The position numbers and the translations under genes are program-made. Positions 1-7,635 of a stretch of 64,000 nt of DNA are shown piece after piece. A model generated the notes under the pieces. The model was not told the DNA's origin and made no database searches. It saw only the letters and a program-made list of their open reading frames with translations. This DNA comes from Lachnospiraceae bacterium (GTDB lineage: Bacteria; Bacillota; Clostridia; Lachnospirales; Lachnospiraceae), in NCBI GenBank assembly GCA_902363675.1, contig CABJAV010000008.1, forward strand, positions 70,184-134,183, written 5' to 3'. The stretch's first letter is position 1, and every line of letters begins with the position of its first letter.

Positions 1-652
1 TAGAGCCTTTTTCCAAGCCATTCCACCGGGTACAGAACATACGGGAGTTATAAACTGTGTGCTGATCAGTCATGAGCTTTCCGGCATTGGTCAAGACCCC
101 ATTTTTGTCAGCCAAACCGAAGGAGACATAATCGGATGGCTCAAAGCGGAGACCAGTCCGTTCCAGATAGGTTGCTTCCAGAAGTGTAAAGCTGTAATCC
201 TTTTTTACCGCATCTGTTGTTAGGGTATCAAAGGACTGATTGGTTCCCTTTAAGATCAGTTCATTCACAATGTAATCCGGGGCAATTACGCTTTCATTTC
301 CGACACGGATATATGCCTCCATCACGCCGTCTGCCTTGTAATAATATGGGGTGCTACGGCCGGGAGAAACCTCCAGAGCTAATAGATTTTTACCATCTTC
401 CTGTAATGGTTTTAAGATAAACTGAGGTAATGGTGTGATTCGTTCTTTAATTAAGCGGCTGATCGCCTCAGCATCCTTTTGAACATCGGACAAGCCGATA
501 GGTTTCCGGTCATCAGAGATTCCGAAAAACAGAGTGCCGCCGATTCCATTGGAAAAGGCACTGACACTTTTTAACCAGCTTTTGGGCTTTTTTATTTCGA
601 GAGCAACTTTGAAATCACATTCTGTTGCTTCAGCAATGAGCTGTTCTATCAT
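1..652 (-). CDS. AlbA_2-domain putative DNA/ATP-binding protein (3' end outside window)
   Basis: Reading on the minus strand from an ATG at 652-650 gives an open frame of about 217 residues that runs off the window edge. A good GGAGG lies just upstream. The N-terminus has FKVALEIKKPKSWLKSVSAF, then SNGIGGTLFFGISDD, the pattern of the Schlafen-type AlbA_2 domain found in many transcriptional regulators, RecG-like ATPases and phage-defence proteins. The middle part (YIRVGNESVIA) fits the same family. It sits directly upstream of the relaxase and is divergent from it, the slot filled by RloAB in element 2. The family is a confident call; regulation or defence as its role is inference. Confidence 0.75.
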   Translation of the reverse strand, partial: MIEQLIAEATECDFKVALEIKKPKSWLKSVSAFSNGIGGTLFFGISDDRKPIGLSDVQKDAEAISRLIKERITPLPQFILKPLQEDGKNLLALEVSPGRSTPYYYKADGVMEAYIRVGNESVIAPDYIVNELILKGTNQSFDTLTTDAVKKDYSFTLLEATYLERTGLRFEPSDYVSFGLADKNGVLTNAGKLMTDQHTVYNSRMFCTRWNGLEKGS

Positions 653-778
653 AGAAATCCCTCCTTTGAGGTTGTAGAAAGTTCTTTTTTATTATACCCA
701 GCGGAGAAAGTTATTGCAACGATAGAAGCAAAGAGTTCAGCGAAAACAAAAATATTTATGAGAGGAGGGCCTTCTATT

Positions 779-2191
779 ATGGCAACCACAAGAATCATGC
801 CGCTTCATGTCGGCAAAGGCCGCACAGAGAGTCGGGCGATCAGTGACATCATCGACTATGTGGCCAATCCAAAGAAAACAGATAACGGCAGGTTCATTAC
901 CGGCTATGCGTGTGACAGCCGGACTGCGGATGCGGAGTTCCTTCTGGCAAAGCGGCAGTACATTGCTGCTACCGGACGAGTGCGTGGTACAGATGATGTG
1001 ATTGCCTATCATGTGCGCCAGTCCTTCCGCCCTGGTGAGATTACCCCGGAAGAAGCAAACCGGCTGGGCGTAGAATTTGCAAAGCGTTTTACTAAAGGCA
1101 ATCATGCCTTTGTGGTCTGCACTCACATAGACAAGTCGCACATTCATAATCACATTATCTGGTCATCGGTCAGCTTAGAATATGACCGGAAATTCCGAAA
1201 CTTTTGGGGCAGCACCAGAGCCGTCCGGCGCTTGAGCGATACCATCTGTATCGAGAACGGATTGTCCATTGTGGAGGACCCAAAACCCCACGGAAAAAGC
1301 TACAACAAGTGGCTGGGCGAACAGGCCAAGCCCTCCCATCGGGAACAGCTGCGTGTGATGATTGACAACGCATTATCACAAAGTCCTGCTGACTTTGAAG
1401 AACTGCTGAAGCTGTTGCAGGAGTATGGTTGCGAAGTCTCAAAGCGCGGAAAATCGTATCGACTGAAGCTCTCTGGTTGGGAGAAAGCCGCCCGCTTGGA
1501 CAGTCTGGGCGAAGGATATGGATTGGAAGATTTGCGGGCAGTTCTCTTAGGGAAGAGAGCACATACCCCGCGAAAGAAAACAGTCACGCAGGCAGAGCCG
1601 CCGAAGGTCAATCTGCTGGTGGACATTCAGGCAAAATTGCAGGCTGGAAAAGGTGCTGGCTATGCTCGATGGGCTAAAGTTTTTAATCTGAAACAAATGG
1701 CGCAGACCATGAATTACCTGTCAGAGAACAATCTGCTGGAGTATGCGGTTTTGGAAGAAAAGGCTGCGGCTGCCACGGCACATCACAATGATCTTTCGGC
1801 GCAGATCAAAGCGGCTGAAAAGCGCATGGCAGAGATCGCTGTTCTGCGTACTCACATCGTAAATTATGCCAAGACCCGTGAGGTCTATGTGGCATACCGC
1901 AAGGCGGGTTACTCTAAGAAATTCCGGGAGGAACATGAGGAAGAAATTCTGCTCCACCAGGCTGCTAAGAATGCCTTTGATGAGATGGGAGTCAAGAAGC
2001 TTCCCAAGGTCAAAGAGTTGCAGACGGAGTACGCGAAATTGCTGGAAGAAAAGAAAAAGACCTATGCCGAGTACCGGCGTTCCCGTGAGGAAATGCGGGA
2101 GCTTTTAACGGCAAAGGCAAATGTAGATCGAGTGCTGAAAATGGAGGTAGAACAGGATGTTGAAAAAGAAAAAGACCACGGCCAGCGGTAA
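779..2191 (+). CDS. MobA/VirD2-type relaxase of element 1
   Basis: This 470-residue protein should nick the element at oriT and lead the strand into a recipient cell. The N-terminus (MATTRIMPLHVGKGRTE) and the motif HIDKSHIHNHIIWSSV, with the HxHxHxH-type metal-binding histidines, are typical of Tn1549/CTn relaxases. The C-terminal third is rich in charged coiled coil. The ATG at 779 is chosen over one at 758 because the AGGAGG lies between them. It is near-identical to the relaxase at 22745. No coupling protein, VirB4 or other transfer gene is in the window, so it may act only in trans, if at all. Confidence 0.93.
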   Translation: MATTRIMPLHVGKGRTESRAISDIIDYVANPKKTDNGRFITGYACDSRTADAEFLLAKRQYIAATGRVRGTDDVIAYHVRQSFRPGEITPEEANRLGVEFAKRFTKGNHAFVVCTHIDKSHIHNHIIWSSVSLEYDRKFRNFWGSTRAVRRLSDTICIENGLSIVEDPKPHGKSYNKWLGEQAKPSHREQLRVMIDNALSQSPADFEELLKLLQEYGCEVSKRGKSYRLKLSGWEKAARLDSLGEGYGLEDLRAVLLGKRAHTPRKKTVTQAEPPKVNLLVDIQAKLQAGKGAGYARWAKVFNLKQMAQTMNYLSENNLLEYAVLEEKAAAATAHHNDLSAQIKAAEKRMAEIAVLRTHIVNYAKTREVYVAYRKAGYSKKFREEHEEEILLHQAAKNAFDEMGVKKLPKVKELQTEYAKLLEEKKKTYAEYRRSREEMRELLTAKANVDRVLKMEVEQDVEKEKDHGQR

Positions 2192-2228
2192 GCTGGTCCT
2201 GGTCAAAAGCGTTCGCAGAACGCGCAGC

Positions 2229-2345
2229 CACAGAATGAAATTCTGTGTTCAAAGGGGCTTGGGGGCGCTGCCCTCAACAAGCAAGCGGAGAGGAAAATCA
2301 CGGAGGGATTTTCTTCTCTGCGGGCCTGTGTGTATTAACACAGGC
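2229..2345 (+). other. Hairpin cluster after relaxase 1 (candidate structured RNA or oriT-like region)
   Basis: Three hairpins follow each other: 2229-2247 (8-bp stem CACAGAAT/ATTCTGTG), 2285-2321 (15-bp stem with two G-U pairs) and 2324-2345 (8-bp stem GCCTGTGT/ACACAGGC). The same hairpins recur after relaxase 2. A short open frame with a good GGAGG starts at 2157 inside the relaxase end and runs into this region, but the two copies diverge in frame. It is probably a stub of a lost downstream gene. Confidence 0.5.
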
Positions 2346-2413
2346 ATTGCTTGCCTCTTTTCTCCGAAATTGAAAAGAACCAGTGAGAGAATCGTTAAAT
2401 TTCACTCACTGGC

Positions 2414-2770
2414 TCAATTCATTTCAAATATCTCGGACAACTCTGTCAGTTCTTTCACCGTTTCTTGGGTGTGATGCAACAGGGTGTCACGCATTTCTGG
2501 CGGACAGCTGGAATAAAGCATTTTCATCTGATTGACACCTTCATCTTCCAGAGAAATATCTGGATTTATAAGCGTATCTAAAGAGATGTGCAGGACCTTT
2601 GCCAATGCTCTCAAAATCAAATAAGAAGGATTCATTTTCCCCTTTTCGATATTGGCGATTTGCTTTACAGAAACATGGCTCAGATCCGCAAGCTCCTGTT
2701 GTGTCAGGTCTTTTTTCTTTCTGGCTTCCCGCATTTTTTGCCCTAAAGCAGTTAAATCATCAATCGGCAT
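2414..2770 (-). CDS. XRE-family transcriptional repressor
   Basis: This 118-residue protein has an HTH_3/Cro-CI domain at about residues 8-65 (MREARKKKDLTQQELADLSH, then VSVKQIANIEKGKMNPS) and a short helical C-terminus. It is divergent from the small HTH/two-component operon and shares the 170-bp spacer with it. It probably represses that operon through the ATTCCGGT-type repeats in the spacer. Element 2 keeps only the last 35 codons of this gene (24432-24539). Confidence 0.9.
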   Translation of the reverse strand: MPIDDLTALGQKMREARKKKDLTQQELADLSHVSVKQIANIEKGKMNPSYLILRALAKVLHISLDTLINPDISLEDEGVNQMKMLYSSCPPEMRDTLLHHTQETVKELTELSEIFEMN

Positions 2771-2793
2771 AATCGTTCACCTCAATAATATTG

Positions 2794-2836
2794 TATCGTT
2801 CCGGTTTGATTTGAGGAATAACCTTATCATTCCGGT
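2794..2836. promoter_or_regulatory. Direct-repeat operator, probably for the XRE repressor
   Basis: TATCGTTCCGGT at 2794-2805 is repeated as TATCATTCCGGT at 2825-2836, 31 bp or three helical turns away. A further TTTCCGGTACG follows at about 2839. The repeats lie between the divergent XRE and HTH genes. Binding by the XRE protein is inferred from position only. Confidence 0.5.
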
Positions 2837-2886
2837 TTTTCCGGTACGATTATACCGATTTTTCTTTTTGCAACATGGTTGCAGGC

Positions 2887-2915
2887 TTGTATTCTTCGAG
2901 CAATAGAAATATAAT
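2887..2915 (+). promoter_or_regulatory. Promoter of the HTH/two-component operon
   Basis: TTGTAT at 2887-2892 and TATAAT at 2910-2915 are separated by 17 bp, upstream of the HTH gene at 2941. The matching promoter is kept in element 2 at 24542-24570 with the same hexamers and spacing. Confidence 0.7.
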
Positions 2916-2940
2916 GGAATGTATTGCAGGAGGTGCAGAG

Positions 2941-3123
2941 ATGGACTATATGACCCTAAAAGAAGCAAGTGAAAAATGGGGCGTTTCTGTCCGACAGATA
3001 AACTATTATTGCGCTGGTGGTCGTATTCCCGGCGCTGTAAAAATGGCCGGTGTCTGGCTGCTCCCCAAGGACGCCGAAAAGCCAGTAGATATGAGAACAA
3101 AACAAGGAAAGGGTAAAATATGA
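2941..3123 (+). CDS. Small HTH (excisionase/MerR-like) DNA-binding protein
   Basis: A 60-residue protein starting MDYMTLKEASEKWGVSVRQI, then NYYCAGGRIPGAVKMAGVWL. This is a winged-helix HTH_17-type fold used by excisionases and small regulators. The ATG at 2941 has GGAGGTG eight bases upstream. Its stop overlaps the next ATG (ATGA), so it is translationally coupled to the response regulator. The same gene opens the BceRSAB cassette in element 2. It is placed as a cargo regulator rather than next to an integrase, so regulation is the likelier role. Confidence 0.8.
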   Translation: MDYMTLKEASEKWGVSVRQINYYCAGGRIPGAVKMAGVWLLPKDAEKPVDMRTKQGKGKI

Positions 3124-3809
3124 AAAATATACTGTTAATTGAAGATGAAGAAAATCTTAACCGTGGTATAAGCCTCAAACTCAAGAAGGAGGGTTATGCA
3201 GTTTTTTCTGCGGCTTGCGTTTCTGAAGGATTGAAACTATTTCAAGATAATACGATTGATCTTGTGATTTGCGATATAGGCTTACCAGACGGTAGTGGAT
3301 TAGATTTATGTGCTAATATTCGACAGCGAAGTGATGTGCTATTTTTGTTTCTCACGGCTCTTGATACAGAAGTCGATGTGATAACAGGATACGAAATGGG
3401 AGCTGATGATTATGTGACAAAGCCGTTTAGTATGTCTGTTCTTGTCTCAAAAATAAGTGCCATGCTGAAACGAACAGAAAAGGCTGTTTCTAATATTGTG
3501 CAAACAGGCAAATTGACATTTTATATAGATGAAAAGCGTGTTGTGAAAGGTGATAATGCAATTTCAATTACACCGACAGACTGGAAACTATTGATGGCTT
3601 TTATTGAGCATCCCCACCATATTCTTTCAAGAAAACAACTTCTGGAACGTTTATGGGATTCCAATACGGATTATGTTGATGAAAATGCTGTTGCTGTTAA
3701 TATTCGTCGCCTTAGAGAAAAGATTGAGCCTGATCCATCTAATCCTGTCTACATCAAGAATGTACGGGGCTTGGGGTACGTCTGGGAAATGGAGTGTGAA
3801 AGGCAATGA
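3120..3809 (+). CDS. OmpR/PhoB-family response regulator
   Basis: A 229-residue protein with a receiver domain (acidic pair E8-D9, phosphoacceptor D52 in CDIGLPDG, T79, K101) and a C-terminal winged helix ending in the usual RGLGYVWE. It overlaps the upstream HTH gene and the downstream kinase gene by four bases each. It probably drives the DedA-to-ABC operon that starts at 5177, which has its own promoter region with an inverted repeat. Resistance to a cell-envelope-active compound is inferred from the neighbours. Confidence 0.93.
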   Translation: MKNILLIEDEENLNRGISLKLKKEGYAVFSAACVSEGLKLFQDNTIDLVICDIGLPDGSGLDLCANIRQRSDVLFLFLTALDTEVDVITGYEMGADDYVTKPFSMSVLVSKISAMLKRTEKAVSNIVQTGKLTFYIDEKRVVKGDNAISITPTDWKLLMAFIEHPHHILSRKQLLERLWDSNTDYVDENAVAVNIRRLREKIEPDPSNPVYIKNVRGLGYVWEMECERQ

Positions 3810-5065
3810 CATTAAATAACAGGACTTTCACACTACTAAAAATTGTATTGCTTATTATAATTAGCATATTTATAGCAGAAATTATTGTGTTACCTAAAAT
3901 TGAACATGATATGTTGCAAGAAGCAGGTAGACAGGAATTGGTAACCGTACAACAAATATGTGGCGCGGTACTTGAAAATTATCCTGATGTAGAGCAGGAT
4001 TTCATTCTGGGATTGCGTCAGCCTACAAACTCTTTGCAGGAAAAAGGCGAACAGATTTTGAAGCAATACGGATATGACGAAGAACATTTATTGGCAGACA
4101 ACACGCTGTATGCCGCTTACATGATTGCATGGAGAAATTGGACAGGATTTTTTCTGGTTACCACATTTTTACTTCTTGCGGCCGCACTTCTCTATTTTTA
4201 CAGCACTATCCGTAGTAGCAATAAAGAAATATTGCTGATATTGGAACAATATTTGTCAGAGGATTTTTCTTTTGCCTATGGAACAGAGAGAATCGTAAAA
4301 GGCCGTATTCACTTTATGAGCAATCAAATTGGTGATCGCTTAAAGCAACTCGGACATCAGATTGTAACGAAAAACACCCGGATTACTGAGGAAAAAGAAA
4401 GCACAAAAGCACTTGTGACTGATATTTCTCACCAGTTAAAAACACCAATGGCTGCATTGAAAACCTGCTTCTATATGTATTTGGATGCCTCTGATGCGGA
4501 TGAAAAGACCGAATTTCTAAAACGAAGTGAAACGCAGTTGGAAAAACTGGAACAGTTAATTGCAAGCCTTATGAATATTTCACGGTTGGAAACAGCCATG
4601 ATTTCTTTGACTAAGGAATCCATTTTGTTAAGTGATCTATTGGTGGATGCTGTAAATGGTGTATACGAAAAAGCAAGGAGAAAAAGCATCGAAATTTCCG
4701 TGCAGGAAACAGAAAATATTACATTACATTTAGACAAGCATTGGACAAGCGAAGCAGTCATAAATGTTTTGGATAATGCGGTAAAGTATAGTCCTCGAAA
4801 TAGCCACATCACGATTTCTATTGAAAAACAACACTTTTATACACTCGTGAAAATTAAGGATGAAGGGATTGGTATTCCACAGAATGAATACAATAAAATT
4901 TTTCAGCGGTTCTATCGTTCCAATCATTCTTATGTAAAGCAAACGGAAGGCAGCGGTGTTGGGTTATATCTGACACGAATGATTTTAGAACGACAGGGAG
5001 GTTTGATCCGTGTCGAATCTGTTCCGGAAAAAGGAAGTACATTTATTCTACAATTTAGGAACTGA
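3806..5065 (+). CDS. Sensor histidine kinase
   Basis: This 419-residue membrane kinase has transmembrane segments at about residues 11-30 and 113-133 around an extracellular loop of about 80 residues. A HAMP-like linker and the HisKA box DISHQLKTPMAALK (H209) follow. The ATPase domain has the N box (VLDNAVKYS), DEGIGIP and GSGVGLYL motifs. It is coupled to the response regulator by an ATGA overlap. The ligand is unknown; the medium-size loop argues against a purely BceS-like intramembrane sensor. Confidence 0.93.
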   Translation: MTLNNRTFTLLKIVLLIIISIFIAEIIVLPKIEHDMLQEAGRQELVTVQQICGAVLENYPDVEQDFILGLRQPTNSLQEKGEQILKQYGYDEEHLLADNTLYAAYMIAWRNWTGFFLVTTFLLLAAALLYFYSTIRSSNKEILLILEQYLSEDFSFAYGTERIVKGRIHFMSNQIGDRLKQLGHQIVTKNTRITEEKESTKALVTDISHQLKTPMAALKTCFYMYLDASDADEKTEFLKRSETQLEKLEQLIASLMNISRLETAMISLTKESILLSDLLVDAVNGVYEKARRKSIEISVQETENITLHLDKHWTSEAVINVLDNAVKYSPRNSHITISIEKQHFYTLVKIKDEGIGIPQNEYNKIFQRFYRSNHSYVKQTEGSGVGLYLTRMILERQGGLIRVESVPEKGSTFILQFRN

Positions 5066-5070
5066 TAAGA

Positions 5071-5096
5071 GGCCGGAGAAATTCCGGCCTTTTGTT
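5071..5096 (+). terminator. Intrinsic terminator after the two-component genes
   Basis: AGGCCGGA and TCCGGCCT form an 8-bp GC-rich stem with a short loop, followed by TTTTGTTATT. It separates the regulator genes from the structural operon at 5177. Confidence 0.85.
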
Positions 5097-5122
5097 ATTC
5101 AACGGTAAGCTATTCTGTAAGG

Positions 5123-5169
5123 TTCCCGTAATACTTCTTTGATACAATAATCATAGTTAAGGTACGGGA
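5123..5169 (+). promoter_or_regulatory. Promoter and inverted repeat before the DedA operon
   Basis: TTCCCGTA at 5123-5130 and TACGGGA at 5163-5169 are inverted copies around a TACAAT -10 box at 5143-5148. No good -35 box is visible, as expected of an activator-dependent promoter. The second arm abuts the ribosome binding site of the DedA gene. Control by the adjacent response regulator is inference. Confidence 0.4.
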
Positions 5170-5176
5170 GGAAAAG

Positions 5177-5692
5177 ATGGATATATCGTCACTAAATAAT
5201 TACTTTGAATTGTATGGAGGAATGGCTATCTTCATTGTTGTACTACTGGAATATATGAATCTTCCCGGATTCCCAGCAGGGATTATTATGCCGCTTGCAG
5301 GAATCTATGCAGCACACGGGGGGATAAGTCTCCTTGCAGCTATTGCTATTTCTGTTTTAGCAGGAGAAGTTGGGAGCTGGATATTGTATTTTCTGGGAAT
5401 GTACGGTGGGAATGCTTTTCTCAAAATATACTTAAAAAGGTTTCCCAAACACAAACCTGCGTTTGAACGCACGTTTGATTTAATCCGACGCAAGGGTTTT
5501 TATGGAATTTTCATCAGTAAGCTAATTCCGATGGTTAGAACATTGATTTCTATACCAGCAGGCGTATTAAAAATGGAGTTTATAAAATACTCGATTGCTT
5601 CATTTTTGGGGGTAACACTTTGGAATACCCTATTCGTGGGCGCTGGCTATATTATTGGAGAACCTATACTGAAAATAATCACAAGGGGGTGA
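5177..5692 (+). CDS. DedA-family (SNARE-associated) membrane protein
   Basis: A 171-residue integral membrane protein with the family signatures GEVGSWILYFLGMYGG near residue 65 and FISKLIPMVRTLISIPAGV near residue 112. DedA proteins move or handle phospholipids and undecaprenyl phosphate and affect resistance to cationic peptides. It is the first gene of a run with a glycosyltransferase, ABC transporter and tandem-receiver gene. The glycosyltransferase starts four bases after its stop. Here it may flip the lipid substrate or product of that enzyme (inference). Confidence 0.9.
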   Translation: MDISSLNNYFELYGGMAIFIVVLLEYMNLPGFPAGIIMPLAGIYAAHGGISLLAAIAISVLAGEVGSWILYFLGMYGGNAFLKIYLKRFPKHKPAFERTFDLIRRKGFYGIFISKLIPMVRTLISIPAGVLKMEFIKYSIASFLGVTLWNTLFVGAGYIIGEPILKIITRG

Positions 5693-5696
5693 GAAA

Positions 5697-6962
5697 ATGC
5701 GGATTGCTATGATGACAAATAACTACAAACCATTTGTTGGCGGTGTTCCAATTTCGATTGAGCGGCTTGCTGATAGTCTGAGGGATTTAGGGCATTCGGT
5801 ATACGTCTTTGCCCCGGATTATAAATCTCCGGTGGATGATGATGAATATACGTTTCGCTTTCCAACAATGAAACACAAGATCGCCGGAGCGATTCCTATT
5901 CCCAATTTGATTTATGGCTATGTGAAGAATGCTATTTCAACACTTGATATTGATTTGATTCATGTTCATCATCCCGTTATGATCGGAAATGTGGCAACAC
6001 GGATTGGAAAGGAATTTCATATCCCCGTAGTGTTTACATACCACACAAGATATGAACAATATCTGCATTATTTGACGCCCTTTGGTTATTTACAAAATAA
6101 GGCAAATCAGGGAAATCTATTGGGGGAATCCATCCTTGATTTTGCACAGCGGCAAGTCATACAACGCTATTTGAATCACTTCCTTGAAAAATGTGATATG
6201 GTTTTTGCACCAACAGAATCTATACAAAATTATTTGAAACCATTCCACATAGATACACCGATCAGCATTGCACCTACGGGACTGCCTCCGGCTTGCTTTG
6301 AAAATCATATCGAGGCAACTGCCATCCGGAAAAAGTATTTGCAGAAGAAACAGTATTTGTTCTGTACGGTTTCGAGATTAGCGAAAGAAAAAAATCTTTC
6401 TTTCCTACTTCGAGGTGTTTCTGCTGTGAAAAAGCAGTTAGGAGATGTTTTTAATGTGCTTATTTTGGGAGATGGGCCAGAGAAAGAAAATTTAATAGCC
6501 CTGTCTCAAACTCTAAAAATTGAAGAAAATGTATTTTTCATTGGAGAAGTATCAAATCATAAAATTTCAGCATATCATCAGGCGTGTGATTTGTTTCTGT
6601 TTTCATCAAAATCTGAGACACAGGGAATTGTGCTTTTAGAGGCAATGGCAGCGTATCTACCAGTCTTTGCTATTCGTGCAACCGGAGTATCAGATGTTGT
6701 TGTTAATGGAGAAAATGGTGTATTGTCGTCAGATTCCATAACTGAATGGGCGGACAACTTGATTTCAATTTTGAAAAATCCTGCTGTACTTATAAAAATG
6801 AGAAGTTCCGCTCGTACCACTGCCCTTTTATATGATGAAAAGAGTATCGCCAACCAGATTTTAGAGAGTTACGCATACTTGAAAAAGAGCTATGAGGCAG
6901 AACATTGGCTGATGATGCACTTAAACAGAACAAGTTACCCCGTATTGGCAAAGGAGTATTAA
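5697..6962 (+). CDS. GT4 glycosyltransferase, probably glycolipid-forming
   Basis: This 421-residue protein has a GT-B fold. The N-terminus MRIAMMTNNYKPFVGGV, the motif IHVHHPVMIGNVA and the acceptor-side FTYHTRYEQYLHY resemble mono- and diglucosyl-diacylglycerol synthases. The C-terminal half has the donor-site motif SKSETQGIVLLEAMA (E-x7-E type). It lies between DedA and the ABC transporter genes with only one base before the next ATG. Glycosylation of a membrane lipid to alter envelope charge is inference; polyprenyl-lipid glycosylation is an alternative. Confidence 0.85.
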   Translation: MRIAMMTNNYKPFVGGVPISIERLADSLRDLGHSVYVFAPDYKSPVDDDEYTFRFPTMKHKIAGAIPIPNLIYGYVKNAISTLDIDLIHVHHPVMIGNVATRIGKEFHIPVVFTYHTRYEQYLHYLTPFGYLQNKANQGNLLGESILDFAQRQVIQRYLNHFLEKCDMVFAPTESIQNYLKPFHIDTPISIAPTGLPPACFENHIEATAIRKKYLQKKQYLFCTVSRLAKEKNLSFLLRGVSAVKKQLGDVFNVLILGDGPEKENLIALSQTLKIEENVFFIGEVSNHKISAYHQACDLFLFSSKSETQGIVLLEAMAAYLPVFAIRATGVSDVVVNGENGVLSSDSITEWADNLISILKNPAVLIKMRSSARTTALLYDEKSIANQILESYAYLKKSYEAEHWLMMHLNRTSYPVLAKEY

Positions 6963-6963
6963 G

Positions 6964-7635
6964 ATGGATATTATTCTTGAAACAAAAGACCTGACCAAAA
7001 CGTATAAGGCAGGCGGTAATCATATTAACGCAGTAGACCATACCTCTATTTGTGTTGAGAGAGGCGATTTTGTAACTATCGTAGGTAAGTCTGGATCGGG
7101 AAAAAGTACGTTGCTTCATCTAATCGGAGGACTGGATTATCCCACTTCTGGCGAAGTCTGGATTGATAATGAGTGTATAACCAATATGAATGAAGAAGAT
7201 TTATCCGCATTTCGCAGGAGAAAAATCGGCTTCATTTTTCAGGCATTTAATCTTGTTCCCTCTTTGAATGTCTGGGAGAACATTATTTTGCCTATCGGAT
7301 TAGATGATAGAAAGCCGGATATGGTTTATCTGAAAGAAATTATTGAATTACTTGGATTGAGCGAGAAACTGAATAATCTTCCTAACACATTGTCTGGGGG
7401 TCAGCAACAGAGAGTAGCGATTGCCAGAGCATTGGCGACGAAGCCTGCCATTGTATTGGCAGATGAGCCGACTGGAAATCTTGATTCTAAGACAAGTGAT
7501 GAAGTAATGGCACTTTTGAAAACATCTGCTATGAAGTATGAGCAGACGCTCATTGTAATTACTCATAATGAAGATATTGCACAAATGGGAAATCGAAAAC
7601 TGGTAATTACAGATGGTAAGGTGGTGGAACAATGA
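6964..7635 (+). CDS. ABC transporter ATP-binding protein (MacB/LolD type)
   Basis: A 223-residue ATPase with Walker A GKSGSGKST (41-49), signature LSGGQQQR, Walker B IVLADEPTGNLDS and the H-loop ITHN. The family pairs with FtsX-type permeases and often removes antimicrobial peptides or works on lipoproteins. It overlaps the permease gene by four bases. Confidence 0.95.
   Translation: MDIILETKDLTKTYKAGGNHINAVDHTSICVERGDFVTIVGKSGSGKSTLLHLIGGLDYPTSGEVWIDNECITNMNEEDLSAFRRRKIGFIFQAFNLVPSLNVWENIILPIGLDDRKPDMVYLKEIIELLGLSEKLNNLPNTLSGGQQQRVAIARALATKPAIVLADEPTGNLDSKTSDEVMALLKTSAMKYEQTLIVITHNEDIAQMGNRKLVITDGKVVEQ

Noticed and set aside
758..778. Upstream ATG for relaxase 1
   Set aside because: The ribosome binding site AGGAGG lies downstream of it, and copy 2 agrees only from the ATG at 779/22745.
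737..1153. 138-codon frame on the minus strand inside relaxase 1 (repeated at 22532-23119)
   Set aside because: It is the antisense of a well-recognised relaxase, has no ribosome binding site, and is conserved only because the relaxase is.
2652..2906. Plus-strand frame across the XRE promoter
   Set aside because: Shadow of the XRE gene and its operator; no family features.
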